Notes: generated from the letters alone by a model not told the origin. Counted from the stretch's first letter, positions 8,953-18,181 are shown. The stretch: 64,000 nucleotides of DNA from an uncultured Pontibacter sp. (GCF_947495565.1 NZ_CANLZM010000001.1:186001-250000), one strand, 5' to 3'. Made by a program: numbers and translations.

Positions 8953-9801
8953 ATGATAAAAAGATTCTTATACCTGCCGCTGGTAATCTTGGTTCTTTCT
9001 TCCTGTAGCAGCGACCGTGAAGATGCGCAGGAGCAGTTTAGGGAGCGTCGGCAGGCTATTCTGGAGCGTGATCAGCAGCAGGAGGAGCCGTCAGAAAGTG
9101 CTGTAGTTGAAGAGCCGGAGCCTGTAGAGATAGCTCCAGATGATGAAGCTGCCGATGCCAGTCCAGAGCAGTCAGGTACAACAGCCGGAGATAAAGTAGT
9201 AGGTGTAAAAGACGGTGATACGATTGTTTTGCTACGAAACGGCGAGGAGGTAACTGTGCGCCTTTATGGTATAGATACGCCTGAGAAAAACCAGGCGTAT
9301 GGCCAACGGGCCAAAAAGTATACTTCAGACCTGGCATTTGGTAAAACGGTCCGGCTGATTATAAATAACAAAGATCGGTATGGACGCACTGTCGGCACAA
9401 TTCTGCTTCCTGATGGGCGCAGTTTAAATGAGGAGCTGGTTCGAAACGGTTTTGCCTGGCACTATAAAGCATATTCTAAAGATCAGAACCTGGCCAATGC
9501 CGAGGCAGATGCCCGCCGCTTTAAACGTGGTTTGTGGCAAGATCCTAATCCTGTAGCGCCCTGGGATTTCCGTAAAGAACAGCGGAGCGGTAAATCATCT
9601 CCTAGTACAGCTAACGCACCTATCCCGGCTGGAGCAACCAAAAGAACAGTTTACATCTGCAACAGCGTTAATTCTGCGGTTTACCACTACGATAGTACCT
9701 GCCATGTACTAAAACGCTGTAAGGATGAAGTTATAAAAACCACTGAGGCTGCTGCCATCCGTGAACACGGCAGACGCGCTGATAAAACGTGTACTCCTTA
9801 A
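8953..9801 (+). CDS. Staphylococcal-nuclease-like lipoprotein (thermonuclease family)
   Basis: A predicted lipoprotein nuclease of 282 residues. The signal MIKRFLYLPLVILVLSSC puts the lipidated cysteine at residue 18 and is followed by an acidic linker. The SNase core has GVKDGDTI, RLYGIDTPE and DRYGR, supplying the Arg, Glu and Arg expected at the active site, so it should be catalytic. The C-terminus adds about 50 residues with spaced cysteines and histidines (YICNS...YHYDSTCHVLKRC...KTC) that look like a small metal-binding or disulfide module seen after some SNases. Its role is probably degradation of extracellular DNA. The bases just upstream of the start contain the palindromic word AAAGTATACTTT. 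Confidence 0.88.
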   Translation: MIKRFLYLPLVILVLSSCSSDREDAQEQFRERRQAILERDQQQEEPSESAVVEEPEPVEIAPDDEAADASPEQSGTTAGDKVVGVKDGDTIVLLRNGEEVTVRLYGIDTPEKNQAYGQRAKKYTSDLAFGKTVRLIINNKDRYGRTVGTILLPDGRSLNEELVRNGFAWHYKAYSKDQNLANAEADARRFKRGLWQDPNPVAPWDFRKEQRSGKSSPSTANAPIPAGATKRTVYICNSVNSAVYHYDSTCHVLKRCKDEVIKTTEAAAIREHGRRADKTCTP

Positions 9802-9822
9802 GCTATAATTTGAAATTAATAA

Positions 9823-9865
9823 GCATAAAAAAGGCTCTGCCATAGCGGCAGAGCCTTTTTTATGC
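9823..9865. terminator. Bidirectional terminator between the nuclease gene and iscA
   Basis: An 18-bp perfect stem, GCATAAAAAAGGCTCTGC with its complement, and a 7-nt loop. A- and T-tracts on the two sides let it work for both converging genes. Confidence 0.85.
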
Positions 9866-9880
9866 TTTATCATGTGTTGT

Positions 9881-10207
9881 TTAAACGGAGAAACTGTCGC
9901 CGCAGCCGCAGGTGCGTGATGCATTCGGGTTGTTAAAGAAGAAGCCTTTACCGTTCAGGCCGTCAGAGAAATCAAGCTCTGTGCCTGCCAAGTATAAAAA
10001 GCTTTTCATGTCTACTACAACCTTCACACCTTTATCTTCAAACTCCTGATCCATTGGCTTCACCTCATCATCAAAGTCAAGGTTATAAGACAGGCCGGAG
10101 CAACCACCACCCGCAACAGAGGCACGCAAGCGAAACGTATCGTCGAGCTGAGCATCCTGCTTCAGCTTTATCACCTTCTCTTTTGCTTTATCTGAAACTG
10201 TGATCAT
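9881..10207 (-). CDS. iscA: A-type iron-sulfur carrier protein IscA
   Basis: A 108-residue HesB/IscA-type protein that accepts iron-sulfur clusters or iron from the scaffold and passes them to target proteins. The three conserved cysteines are present: one in [11 protein letters not shown] and two in the C-terminal TCGCGDSF. It is the last gene of a minus-strand unit iscS-iscU-unknown-iscA. SufA and ErpA are close relatives, so the exact name rests on the isc context. Confidence 0.88.
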   Translation of the reverse strand: MITVSDKAKEKVIKLKQDAQLDDTFRLRASVAGGGCSGLSYNLDFDDEVKPMDQEFEDKGVKVVVDMKSFLYLAGTELDFSDGLNGKGFFFNNPNASRTCGCGDSFSV

Positions 10208-10219
10208 AATCTTTTAGAT

Positions 10220-10627
10220 TTAAGAGACCGGGTTAAGCACCACGCTGAATACAGTAATTGTGTTCATATCCCGGCCAAAGTATAACTTATCCAGCGCCTC
10301 ATACATATTACGGGCCCGGAAGTAGGATGTATTTAACTCCTTGTCATCACGAGACATCCATTGCACCGTAAATGAGCTTTCCTGGTCACGGTAGCTTTGC
10401 ACATAGGCCAGCATCTTGCGCAGCACATCTAAACGGTCATATCCCTCTTCCGAATGAAAAAGAAACGACTGCTGGTGGCGCGGGTTCACCGTAATCAGGT
10501 CGAGGCGTGTTTTGTTGTCAAGTTGTCTGAATTCAAAAAGCAGACTGCTACCGCTTATTCCTAAGTGGTGCTCAATCTGCTTTTGAATACGGGCACTCTC
10601 AACGTGCACATCCGTAGTTGACTCCAT
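10220..10627 (-). CDS. Conserved hypothetical protein inside the isc operon
   Basis: A 135-residue soluble protein with no signal peptide, membrane segment or cysteine. It lies 12 bp before iscA and 14 bp after iscU on the same strand, so co-transcription is very likely. I do not recognise a domain. The C-terminal half (RARNMYEALDKLYFGRDMNTITVFSVVLNPVS) ends in alternating hydrophobic residues that suggest a compact alpha/beta fold. Position suggests a role in cluster assembly or carrier function, but nothing in the sequence proves it. It has normal composition and the local AAGTATAA word. Confidence 0.8.
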   Translation of the reverse strand: MESTTDVHVESARIQKQIEHHLGISGSSLLFEFRQLDNKTRLDLITVNPRHQQSFLFHSEEGYDRLDVLRKMLAYVQSYRDQESSFTVQWMSRDDKELNTSYFRARNMYEALDKLYFGRDMNTITVFSVVLNPVS

Positions 10628-10641
10628 TGAGTCTGGTTTTC

Positions 10642-11055
10642 TTAGTGGTGAGACTTAGGCATTTCCAGTTCCGGAAGGCCATTCTTTACTCGATAGTCGT
10701 TGATGGCCGTTTTGATGGCATCTTCGGCAAGTACAGAGCAGTGAATTTTAACCGGCGGCAATGCCAGCTCTTCCACAATAGCCATGTTGTCGATAGCCAA
10801 AGCCTCGTCAACGGTTTTGCCTTTCAGCCATTCGGTAGCCAGCGAAGAAGAGGCGATAGCAGAACCACAGCCAAATGTCTTGAATTTAGCATCTGTGATT
10901 ACCTGGTTCTCGTCCACCTCAATCTGCAGGCGCATTACGTCACCACACTCTGGGGCACCTACAAGGCCAGTACCCACATTTGCTTTTGCTTTATCTAATG
11001 TACCAACGTTACGTGGGTTGGTATAATGGTCGATTACTTTATCTGAATAAGCCAT
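10642..11055 (-). CDS. iscU: Iron-sulfur cluster scaffold IscU
   Basis: A 137-residue scaffold on which IscS-derived sulfur and iron are assembled into [2Fe-2S] clusters. The family hallmarks are all present: GAPECGD with Cys37, FGCGSAIASSS, and a third cysteine in LPPVKIHCSVLAEDA; the LPPVK motif is the HscA chaperone recognition site. hscA, hscB, fdx and iscR are not in this window. It lies 95 bp after iscS, a spacing occupied by a degenerate repeat. Confidence 0.95.
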   Translation of the reverse strand: MAYSDKVIDHYTNPRNVGTLDKAKANVGTGLVGAPECGDVMRLQIEVDENQVITDAKFKTFGCGSAIASSSLATEWLKGKTVDEALAIDNMAIVEELALPPVKIHCSVLAEDAIKTAINDYRVKNGLPELEMPKSHH

Positions 11056-11059
11056 AGCT

Positions 11060-11150
11060 TTATAATTACGAATTGTTAATTAAGAATTATGAATGGAATC
11101 AGGAACAAAAAAGTAATACTAAATCGTAATTCCTGATTCTTAATCACATA
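11060..11150. repeat. Degenerate AT-rich intergenic repeat between iscS and iscU
   Basis: Runs of AATTAAGAATTATGAAT-type words are followed by an exact 10-bp inverted repeat, GAATCAGGAA at 11096-11105 and TTCCTGATTC at 11130-11139. It shares the AATCAGGA word with the element at 2887-3006. No coding potential. Confidence 0.5.
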
Positions 11151-12365
11151 TTAATGTTCAGCCCACTCAATTGAGTTCAGGTCGATTCCTTCTTTGAACA
11201 TTTCCCACAGCGGAGAGAGTTCACGAAGTTTAGAAACTGCCTCTTTCACGTGGCCAATAGCGAAGTCAATTTCCTCTTCTGTAGTGAAGCGGCTTAAGCC
11301 GAAACGCAGGGAAGAGTGTGCCAGGTCGTCGCTCAAACCTAATGCTTTTAGTACGTAAGACGGCTCCAAAGAGGCTGAAGTACAGGCAGATCCGGAAGAA
11401 ACAGCCAAGTCTTTCACACCCATCATCAAGCCTTCGCCTTCTACATACTTAAAGGAGATGTTGGATACGTGCGGCAGGCGATGCTCTACAGATCCGTTTA
11501 CATAAGACTCCTCAATTTTTGTCAGTTCACGCTCCAATCTGTCGCGCATGGCAGCGATACGCTTTGTATCAGACTCCATGTCTTGCTTCGCTACCTCGGC
11601 AGCTTTACCAAGGCCAACAATGCCCGGTACGTTAAGTGTACCTGAGCGCATGCCGCGCTCGTGTCCGCCACCGTCCATCTGGGCAGTAACTTTAACACGT
11701 GGATTTTTGCGGCGTACATAAAGCGCGCCTACACCCTTAGGGCCATACATTTTGTGAGCTGAGAAAGCCATCAGGTCAATGCCGTCGGCCTCTACGTCTA
11801 CCGGAATTTTGCCTACAGCCTGGGTAGCGTCTGTAAAGAACAGAATACCGTGCTTTTTAGCAATAGTAGAGATTTCGCGAATAGGCTGGATAACACCAAT
11901 CTCGTTGTTGGCATACATCACAGAGATAAGGATCGTCTTGTCGGTGATGGCTTCTTCCAACTCCTTCAGGTTGATCAAACCTTTCTCATCCACCTTCAGG
12001 TATGTAACCTTGCCGCCCATTTTCTCGATGTGCTTACAAGGGTCCAGCACTGCTTTATGCTCGGTGGTAAGGGTAATAATGTGGTTACCTTTTGAGGCGT
12101 ACATCTCAAACACACCTTTCAGAGCAAGGTTGTCAGACTCAGTAGCACCGGAGGTAAAAATGATTTCCTTAGGAGAACAATTGATCAGCGAAGCGATCTG
12201 CTCGCGTGCATAATCTACAGCCTCTTCAGCCTGCCAGCCAAAGGCGTGGTTACGGGAAGCGGCATTGCCAAACATATTAGTCATGTAAGGCATCATGGCC
12301 TCCAGCACGCGCGGGTCTAACGGCGTAGTGGCGTTGTTATCTAAGTATATCGGTAGTGTTAGCAT
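11151..12365 (-). CDS. iscS: Cysteine desulfurase IscS
   Basis: PLP-dependent enzyme that takes sulfur from cysteine for iron-sulfur clusters and tRNA thiolation. It has 404 residues, the family length. It starts [15 protein letters not shown], has the PLP lysine in [15 protein letters not shown], and the active-site cysteine loop [19 protein letters not shown]. It is first gene of the minus-strand isc unit. A TATTTTTG sequence on the minus strand at 12447-12440 fits the -7 consensus, giving a leader of about 70 nt, but no -33 TTG is well placed. Confidence 0.95.
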   Translation of the reverse strand: MLTLPIYLDNNATTPLDPRVLEAMMPYMTNMFGNAASRNHAFGWQAEEAVDYAREQIASLINCSPKEIIFTSGATESDNLALKGVFEMYASKGNHIITLTTEHKAVLDPCKHIEKMGGKVTYLKVDEKGLINLKELEEAITDKTILISVMYANNEIGVIQPIREISTIAKKHGILFFTDATQAVGKIPVDVEADGIDLMAFSAHKMYGPKGVGALYVRRKNPRVKVTAQMDGGGHERGMRSGTLNVPGIVGLGKAAEVAKQDMESDTKRIAAMRDRLERELTKIEESYVNGSVEHRLPHVSNISFKYVEGEGLMMGVKDLAVSSGSACTSASLEPSYVLKALGLSDDLAHSSLRFGLSRFTTEEEIDFAIGHVKEAVSKLRELSPLWEMFKEGIDLNSIEWAEH

Positions 12366-12484
12366 AATAACTATTTCGGTTTCTTGTTGTATCCTGTTAG
12401 CTAAACAGTTTGAAGAAATTATTAGTTTTGAATCCGGTGCAAAAATAGCAAAAATTCTTTACTTAGACTAATTACAAACTCTAA

Positions 12485-12886
12485 ATGAAAAACGTAGAAC
12501 ATATAGGAATAGCTGTCAGAGACTTTAGTGAGGCCAATGCGCTATACTTTAAATTACTGGGTGTAGAGCCCTATAAAACAGAGTATGTGGAGTCGGAGGG
12601 GGTAAACACCTCTTTCTTTAAAGTAGGGGGCACAAAAATAGAGTTGTTGGAGGGCACAACCCCCGATAGCGCCATCAGCAAATTTGTGGAGAAACGCGGC
12701 GAGGGCATCCATCATATCGCTTTTGAGGTGGAGGATATTTATGCTGAGATGGAGCGCCTGAAAAGCGAGGGTTTTATACTTCTGAACGAGCAGCCTAAAA
12801 AGGGAGCCGATAACAAACTGGTGTGCTTCGTGCATCCTAAAAGTGCCAACGGCGTGCTGGTTGAACTGACGCAGGAGATCAGATAA
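12485..12886 (+). CDS. mce: Methylmalonyl-CoA epimerase
   Basis: A 133-residue VOC/glyoxalase-fold enzyme that interconverts the (R) and (S) forms of methylmalonyl-CoA, linking propionyl-CoA breakdown with methylmalonyl-CoA mutase. It has the two betaalpha-betabetabeta units with the metal-ligand histidines in VEHIGIAVRD and EGIHHIAFEV and the C-terminal glutamate in GVLVELTQ. It diverges from iscS across 119 bp. The mutase genes are not in the window. Confidence 0.9.
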   Translation: MKNVEHIGIAVRDFSEANALYFKLLGVEPYKTEYVESEGVNTSFFKVGGTKIELLEGTTPDSAISKFVEKRGEGIHHIAFEVEDIYAEMERLKSEGFILLNEQPKKGADNKLVCFVHPKSANGVLVELTQEIR

Positions 12887-12986
12887 ATTGTTGAGTTGCT
12901 GAATTGTTAAATCGTTGTTCTGAATATTAAAAACTACACTTTCAACAATAAGCAGTAAATAATCAAACATTTTAAAAATTAGTGAA

Positions 12987-13562
12987 ATGAGCCAGTTAGT
13001 TAAAGAAGTACAAGCAGCTGAGGAAGAGATTATTCTGGGCAACGTTATTCTGTACCCGACCGACACGGTTTGGGGAATTGGCTGCGATGCTGAAAATCCT
13101 GAAGCAGTCCGTAAAATCTTTAAAATGAAAGAGCGTGAGGAGTCTAAGGCGATGATTTTGCTGGTGGCTGACCAAAATATGCTTCAGCGCTATATTAAAA
13201 GCCTGCCCGACGACTTTGAGGAGATGGTGAAGCAGCAGGAGCGGCCGACCACTTATGTGTTTTCTAACCCGCAGAACCTGCCGAAAGAGGTATTGGCCGA
13301 AGATGGAACAGTGGCGATCAGAGTGGTGCAAAATGATGAGTTTTGCCGTCGGCTTATCCGGCAGGTGGCCAGGCCAATCGTATCCACCTCAGCCAACATT
13401 AGCGGAGAGCCATCCCCTAAAACTTTTGCTGATGTAAGCGATATTATAAAGGAGCGGGTTGATTTTGTAGTAAACTGGCGCCAGGATGATGATATGGCCT
13501 CGCAACCATCTCGAGTTATTAAAATAGAAGCCGACGGCAGCCAAAGCATCATCCGGGATTAG
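12987..13562 (+). CDS. tsaC: Threonylcarbamoyl-AMP synthase (TsaC/Sua5 family)
   Basis: Makes threonylcarbamoyl-AMP from threonine, bicarbonate and ATP for the t6A37 modification of tRNAs reading ANN codons. The 191 residues hold one YrdC domain with ILYPTDTVWGIGCDA near the start and the STSANISGEPSP block. It lacks the C-terminal Sua5 domain, so it is the short TsaC type. It lies 100 bp after mce, possibly co-transcribed. The 164 bp downstream contain three AAGTATAA/TTATACTT words but no strong hairpin. Confidence 0.9.
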   Translation: MSQLVKEVQAAEEEIILGNVILYPTDTVWGIGCDAENPEAVRKIFKMKEREESKAMILLVADQNMLQRYIKSLPDDFEEMVKQQERPTTYVFSNPQNLPKEVLAEDGTVAIRVVQNDEFCRRLIRQVARPIVSTSANISGEPSPKTFADVSDIIKERVDFVVNWRQDDDMASQPSRVIKIEADGSQSIIRD

Positions 13563-13671
13563 GAAAGCTTAGTTTTATACTTTGCGTCCCGGATGTAAAG
13601 TATAAATAGTTGTAATGCAAAGTATAAGCAGCTTAAAGCGCAGGCTTTTTTATTATTGAGCTGGTTATATG

Positions 13672-13709
13672 TAATTTTGTGCCTCAGGCCGCACTTCTGT
13701 AGCCTGAGG
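13672..13709 (+). promoter_or_regulatory. Candidate promoter and leader hairpin of cca
   Basis: TAATTTTG at 13672-13679 matches the -7 consensus 47 bp before the cca ATG. Immediately after it, CCTCAGGC (13682-13689) and GCCTGAGG (13702-13709) form an 8-bp stem. The stem is followed by TTTTGATTTT and could instead be a weak terminator for tsaC. Confidence 0.35.
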
Positions 13710-13726
13710 TTTTGATTTTACGAAAG

Positions 13727-15154
13727 ATGGAGAAAGTACAGTTACCCGAGCATCCTATATTTAATGTTGTAGCCGAGGCCGCTGGCGAGCTAGGCGTAGA
13801 CGCTTACGTGATCGGAGGTTTTGTGAGGGACCTGGTGCTGAAACGGCCATCCAAAGATATTGATGTGGTATGTGTGGGAGATGGCATTGCGCTGGCGGCC
13901 ATGGTTGCCCAAAAGCTGCCGCACAAGCCAAAGGTATCCATCTTCAAGAATTTTGGCACAGCCATGCTTCGCTCCGGAGAGTGGGAGGTTGAGTTTGTGG
14001 GTGCCCGCAAAGAGTCATACAGGGAGCATTCGCGCAAGCCGGAAGTGGAGCAGGGCTCTTTGGATGATGACCTGCACCGCCGCGATTTTACCATTAACGC
14101 ACTAGGTATAAGCCTTAATAAGGAAAACTATGGCGAGCTGATAGATGAGTTTGAAGGCGTAAAAGATATGCGCCGCCAGATTATACGTACGCCTCTGGAG
14201 CCAGGAATCACCTTCTCCGACGATCCGCTGCGCATGATGCGGGCCATCCGCTTTGCCAGCCAGCTTGGCTTCGACATTGACCCGGATACGTTCGACGCGA
14301 TTATGGATAATAAAGAGCGCATCAAGATCGTGTCGCAGGAGCGGATAACGGATGAGCTGAACAAGATTATACTTTCGCCGGTGCCGAGCTATGGCTTTAA
14401 GCTGTTGTTCGCCTCAGGCCTTTTGCACCTGATCTTCCCGAAAATGGTGGAGCTGCAGGGCGTGGAAACCATTAACGGCAACTCGCATAAAGATAACTTT
14501 TACCACACTTTGCAGGTGCTGGATAACGTGGCGCAGGTGTCGGATGACCTGTGGTTGCGCTGGTCTGCCATTATGCACGATATTGCCAAGCCGGACACCA
14601 AACGCTACCACCCGAAAATTGGGTGGACTTTTCATGGGCATGAAGACCGTGGCGCCCGTATGGTGCCTCGCCTGTTCCGTGACCTAAAACTGCCCCTGAA
14701 CGAGCACATGAAGTTTGTGCAGAAGCTCGTGCGTCTGCACTTACGCCCAATTGCCCTGGTAAAGGAAACCGTGACGGATTCGGCCATCCGCAGGTTGTTG
14801 TTTGAGGCCGGTGATGATATTGATGCGCTGATGAAACTCTGCCGCGCTGATATCACCTCCAAAAACGATAACAAGGTGAAACGCTACCTGCAGAACTTTG
14901 ATAAGGTGGAGAAGCGCCTGGTGGAGGTGGAGGAAAGCGACAAGCTGCGCAACTTCCAACCAGTTATTACAGGCGAAATAATTATGGAAACGTTTGGGCT
15001 GAAACCTTCTAAAACAGTCGGCGACCTGAAGGAAATTCTGACAGAGGCAATACTGGAGGGAAAAGTAAAAAATGAGTTTGACGAAGCCTACGCCTTTCTT
15101 CTGGAAAAAGGAAAGGAGATGGGGCTCCGTCAAGATCACTCATCAAACAACTAA
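13727..15154 (+). CDS. cca: CCA-adding tRNA nucleotidyltransferase with HD domain
   Basis: Adds or repairs the 3' CCA end of tRNAs. The class II nucleotidyltransferase head has GGFVRDLVL and the catalytic DIDVV. The arm motif RDFTINAL, the RMMRAIRFASQLGFDID block and the C-terminal HD hydrolase domain (WSAIMHDIAKP..., FHGHEDRGARM) follow. From the ATG at 13727 it has 475 residues; the TTG five codons upstream is less likely. The bacterial enzyme with an HD domain often also has 2',3'-phosphatase activity. Poly(A) polymerase shares the head domain, but length and HD domain favour Cca. Confidence 0.92.
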   Translation: MEKVQLPEHPIFNVVAEAAGELGVDAYVIGGFVRDLVLKRPSKDIDVVCVGDGIALAAMVAQKLPHKPKVSIFKNFGTAMLRSGEWEVEFVGARKESYREHSRKPEVEQGSLDDDLHRRDFTINALGISLNKENYGELIDEFEGVKDMRRQIIRTPLEPGITFSDDPLRMMRAIRFASQLGFDIDPDTFDAIMDNKERIKIVSQERITDELNKIILSPVPSYGFKLLFASGLLHLIFPKMVELQGVETINGNSHKDNFYHTLQVLDNVAQVSDDLWLRWSAIMHDIAKPDTKRYHPKIGWTFHGHEDRGARMVPRLFRDLKLPLNEHMKFVQKLVRLHLRPIALVKETVTDSAIRRLLFEAGDDIDALMKLCRADITSKNDNKVKRYLQNFDKVEKRLVEVEESDKLRNFQPVITGEIIMETFGLKPSKTVGDLKEILTEAILEGKVKNEFDEAYAFLLEKGKEMGLRQDHSSNN

Positions 15155-15171
15155 ACAAACACTTCTGGAAA

Positions 15172-15192
15172 GCATAGCCATAACGGCTATGC
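15172..15192 (+). terminator. Small hairpin after cca
   Basis: GCATAGCC and GGCTATGC pair over 8 bp with a 5-nt loop, 17 bp after the cca stop. Only a weak T-rich stretch follows, so it may be a processing or 3'-end hairpin rather than a full terminator. Confidence 0.4.
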
Positions 15193-15237
15193 AATGATTT
15201 TAGTATATAGTTTTATTCTGTACTTAGTGGCGATGTA

Positions 15238-15280
15238 TCAAGAAGCTGGCTGATGAAGTATAAATCAGCCAGCTTCTTGA
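15238..15280. terminator. Bidirectional terminator between cca and the PspC/GIN gene
   Basis: A perfect 17-bp stem (TCAAGAAGCTGGCTGAT and complement). The 9-nt loop, GAAGTATAA, is itself a copy of the genome word AAGTATAA. It serves two convergent genes. Confidence 0.8.
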
Positions 15281-15290
15281 TTTTAAGGTA

Positions 15291-17816
15291 TTATCGGCGC
15301 TTTACGCTGCTTGGCCCAGAGCTGTCTATAACAGTATCAGATGGGTTGCCGCGGTAAACGATGCGGCTGGTGCCGGAGGCATCGGCGCGAAGGGTGTTGG
15401 TGGCGTATACTTCTGCCACTCCGGCACCTGTTACGTCAACATCCACATAACGGGCTTCTAAATTATCAGCATCTATACCGCAGGCTCCGGTAGCATCCAG
15501 CTCAAAACGATCAGCTTTGCCTGTAAACTTGCTTACAGTGGCGCCAGCTGCATCTACGCGCAGGTTGCGCACGTTCAGGTTGGCCATTGTTTGGATAGCG
15601 CCGGAAAGGTTCATGCGCAGGTTGTCTGCTTTTATACTTCCGATATCTGCCTTGATGGCTCCGTTTAATTCTATGGTGTTGATGTCTGGGGCTGTGATCT
15701 GGATCAGCACCGGCTCACGGTCGTCGAACAGGCTGAAGTATTTTTTTTCCGTTCTGATCTCCAGTTCATCGCCGCTTTGGTCCAGTTCCATGCGCTCTAA
15801 CTCATCGTTTCCAGCCCTAACTGTTACAGTATAGTTGTCGCCCTGGCGCAGCTGCACATGGTACGGCCCGCTGATGGTGACACGCTGGAAATCGCGGAAG
15901 TTGAAGCTGCGGGAGTTGCTGCTGTACTCACTCTCGTTGAGCAATACGCTGCCGCGCATTTCTATTGAGCTGTTCTCATCGTCCAGTTTCATTTCCATGT
16001 CAAATTCGTCACGGTCGCTGTCCGTGCTAAGCGTATCGGTTGCGCAGGTGAGGCAAACCAAACGGTCACCGCTTACCTGCCATGTGTTGCGCAGTATTTT
16101 GTCGCGCTCATAGTTGCCCTCCAGGGCCGCACTAGGCAACATGGAATAGAAATTACGGGTCAGGCGCAGAGGTTTGTCTTTTGGCAGCTTTAGCACCAGG
16201 CTCAATTCCTGGTCACGGAACGCAGCGCCTTGCTTAAATTCGTAGCTGTCGTCAAAACGCAGCGTGGAGTCGTTAAGTACGGTGCGGTAAGTTACCATAC
16301 GGGCATTTTGCTGTGCCTCCTCCTCGGTTCGGCCTTTGGCTTCTACACGCTGCATAATTTCTACGGTAGAGCCGTTGTTTTCCTGTATATCTATGTAGAT
16401 GTCGTCATAATCCAGTCCAGTATCATAAGCATCCAGTGTAAGGGTGCCAAAGGCGTCTACAGGCACAGTTTTACTTGTGATCACCTCACCGCTGCGGCGG
16501 AAATTGCTGCTGAACATAGCGATGGTAGCGATCATAGTGAACAGTGCCACCAGCCATACTCCAAACATCGACCAGCCCACAATCGGCTTCATAACAGTTC
16601 GTTTTATGAGCAGGCTTATCCCTAGCACGATCAGCAGTAGAAGCGGAATCAGCCCTACAAAAAAACCTGCCACCAATCCGAGCCTGGGAAAGCCCCCGAG
16701 CATGACGGAGGCCGGGAAATCACCAAGGTTTATGTATTGTGCTTCGTCAATCATCCCTAGCGACACAAAAAGCGTGGAGAAAAGGGCAACGGTAAGTCCG
16801 AGTGAAATAACCAGAAGTATAACACCGGCCGCCACGCGAATCAGCGTAACAAGGAAAGCAAGTACAGGGCCTAGGGCACGTCCAAGCCAGTTAAATATTT
16901 GGGCAACAAGGCGAACTGGAAGCAGTATTATTTTTGCCAACGCGCTTTCCTCGCCGTTACTGTCGCGCATGTTCAGGTTGTCCTTCAGGGTGCGCTCGAT
17001 GCCGGCCAGCGTAACCGGGTCGCCCTGCATCTGCATGCGCTCGGTTAGGGTAACAGCCTCCGGCATGGCAATCCAGAGAACAATGTAGGCAAGTATACCG
17101 AAACCGCCCAGGAAGATTGACACCAGGAAAAGGAGCCTGACAACGGCTACATCCACGCCAAAGTACTTTGCAATGCCGCTTGATACACCCGCCAGCTTTT
17201 TATCCTCGGGGTCGCGGAATAGTTTACGTACTTTACTTTCTGGCAGCAGGTTGCTCTCCGGCATGGCAATCCAAAGTATAACATAAATAATTATACCTGT
17301 GGCCGCCGACACGCCGGCAGATACGATGCCTAGCAGCACAAGCAGCACAAAGAACAGCCTGATCCACAGTGGGTCAATGCTCAAATAGTTGGCAATACCC
17401 GACGACACACCAGAAATTACCTTGTGGTTTACATCGCGGTACAGCTTTTTGGGGCCGGCAGCTTCTTGTGCAGCTTCTGCTTTAGGGTCTGGTCCGGGTC
17501 CAGATTTAGCTCCCGTGCCTGCGTTAGTGTATGCTTCCTCCTCCACAGGCTCCTCCACCTCAAAATCAGTTACGTTACCCATGCGCAGGATCAGGTATTG
17601 CACATCCTCCTGGGTTATTACCTGTTTGGCTGGGGAGACACGGGCAGAGAAAATTTCGGCCACGCGGGCTTCAATGTCGGCTACAATCTCCTCGTGGCCC
17701 TCATAGTTAGAAAAGTATGTTCTGATAGAGGCGAGGTAGCGGCTAAGCTGCTCATACCCATCTTCCTCGATCTGAAAGATGATGCCTTGCAAGTTTATAC
17801 TTATATTCTTTTTCAT
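15291..17816 (-). CDS. PspC-domain membrane protein with C-terminal head-GIN domain
   Basis: An 841-residue inner-membrane protein likely linked to envelope stress. The N-terminal 90 residues are charged and alpha-helical (GHEEIVADIEARVAEIF). Two tandem PspC domains follow at about 125-190 and 195-255, each with an RDxxxKxxxGVSSGIAxY block and a helix pair ending in VLWIAMPE. More transmembrane helices lie around 300-450. The last 350 residues have the repetitive D/G/A-rich beta strands of a GIN/DUF2807 adhesin-like fold (LNGAIKADIGSI, DAAGATVSKF, DATGACGIDA), probably periplasmic. It starts 2 bp after the PadR stop, so the pair is one operon. The combination is a Bacteroidota architecture of unknown mechanism. 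Confidence 0.85.
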   Translation of the reverse strand: MKKNISINLQGIIFQIEEDGYEQLSRYLASIRTYFSNYEGHEEIVADIEARVAEIFSARVSPAKQVITQEDVQYLILRMGNVTDFEVEEPVEEEAYTNAGTGAKSGPGPDPKAEAAQEAAGPKKLYRDVNHKVISGVSSGIANYLSIDPLWIRLFFVLLVLLGIVSAGVSAATGIIIYVILWIAMPESNLLPESKVRKLFRDPEDKKLAGVSSGIAKYFGVDVAVVRLLFLVSIFLGGFGILAYIVLWIAMPEAVTLTERMQMQGDPVTLAGIERTLKDNLNMRDSNGEESALAKIILLPVRLVAQIFNWLGRALGPVLAFLVTLIRVAAGVILLVISLGLTVALFSTLFVSLGMIDEAQYINLGDFPASVMLGGFPRLGLVAGFFVGLIPLLLLIVLGISLLIKRTVMKPIVGWSMFGVWLVALFTMIATIAMFSSNFRRSGEVITSKTVPVDAFGTLTLDAYDTGLDYDDIYIDIQENNGSTVEIMQRVEAKGRTEEEAQQNARMVTYRTVLNDSTLRFDDSYEFKQGAAFRDQELSLVLKLPKDKPLRLTRNFYSMLPSAALEGNYERDKILRNTWQVSGDRLVCLTCATDTLSTDSDRDEFDMEMKLDDENSSIEMRGSVLLNESEYSSNSRSFNFRDFQRVTISGPYHVQLRQGDNYTVTVRAGNDELERMELDQSGDELEIRTEKKYFSLFDDREPVLIQITAPDINTIELNGAIKADIGSIKADNLRMNLSGAIQTMANLNVRNLRVDAAGATVSKFTGKADRFELDATGACGIDADNLEARYVDVDVTGAGVAEVYATNTLRADASGTSRIVYRGNPSDTVIDSSGPSSVKRR

Positions 17817-17818
17817 GA

Positions 17819-18157
17819 TTACTGGGCTTTCTTGTTTCGGATAATGTATTCTGTGGAGTCAACTAGCTCGGACCAAGTTGTCCGGAGCTGCTCCAGAAAC
17901 TCTTTGCCGGTGTCGGTGAGGCGGTAATACTTTCGTGGCGGGCCAGAGGTAGACTCTACCCAGTTGTATTCCAGAAGCTGCGCGTTCTTAAGGCGGGTGA
18001 GCAAGGGGTAAAGGGTCCCTTCCACAACGATCATCTTGGCCGCTGTGAGCTCCTCCAACATATCGGACGCATAAACTTCACCACGAGAGATAATCTCCAG
18101 GATGCAGAACTCCAGAATTCCCTTCCGCATCTGCACTTGTGTGTTTTCTACTTTCAT
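17819..18157 (-). CDS. PadR-family transcriptional regulator
   Basis: A 112-residue winged-helix repressor. The pattern MRKGILEFCILEIISRGEVYASDMLEEL, then VEGTLYPLLTRLKNAQLLE and GPPRKYYRLTDTGKEFLE, is typical of short PadR proteins. I use the ATG at 18157 rather than 18184 because conservation begins there and the promoter predicts a start site near 18175. It is the first gene of an operon with the PspC/GIN protein, and such PadR-PspC pairs are common in Bacteroidota. Autoregulation through the direct repeats upstream is likely. Confidence 0.9.
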   Translation of the reverse strand: MKVENTQVQMRKGILEFCILEIISRGEVYASDMLEELTAAKMIVVEGTLYPLLTRLKNAQLLEYNWVESTSGPPRKYYRLTDTGKEFLEQLRTTWSELVDSTEYIIRNKKAQ

Positions 18158-18181
18158 GATGATTCCGTTATAATGTTGAGG

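Noticed and set aside
16444-17088. Plus-strand reading frame of 214 codons opposite the PspC/GIN gene
   Set aside because: Ser/Thr/Arg-rich low-complexity translation with no domain; the minus-strand protein has clear PspC blocks.
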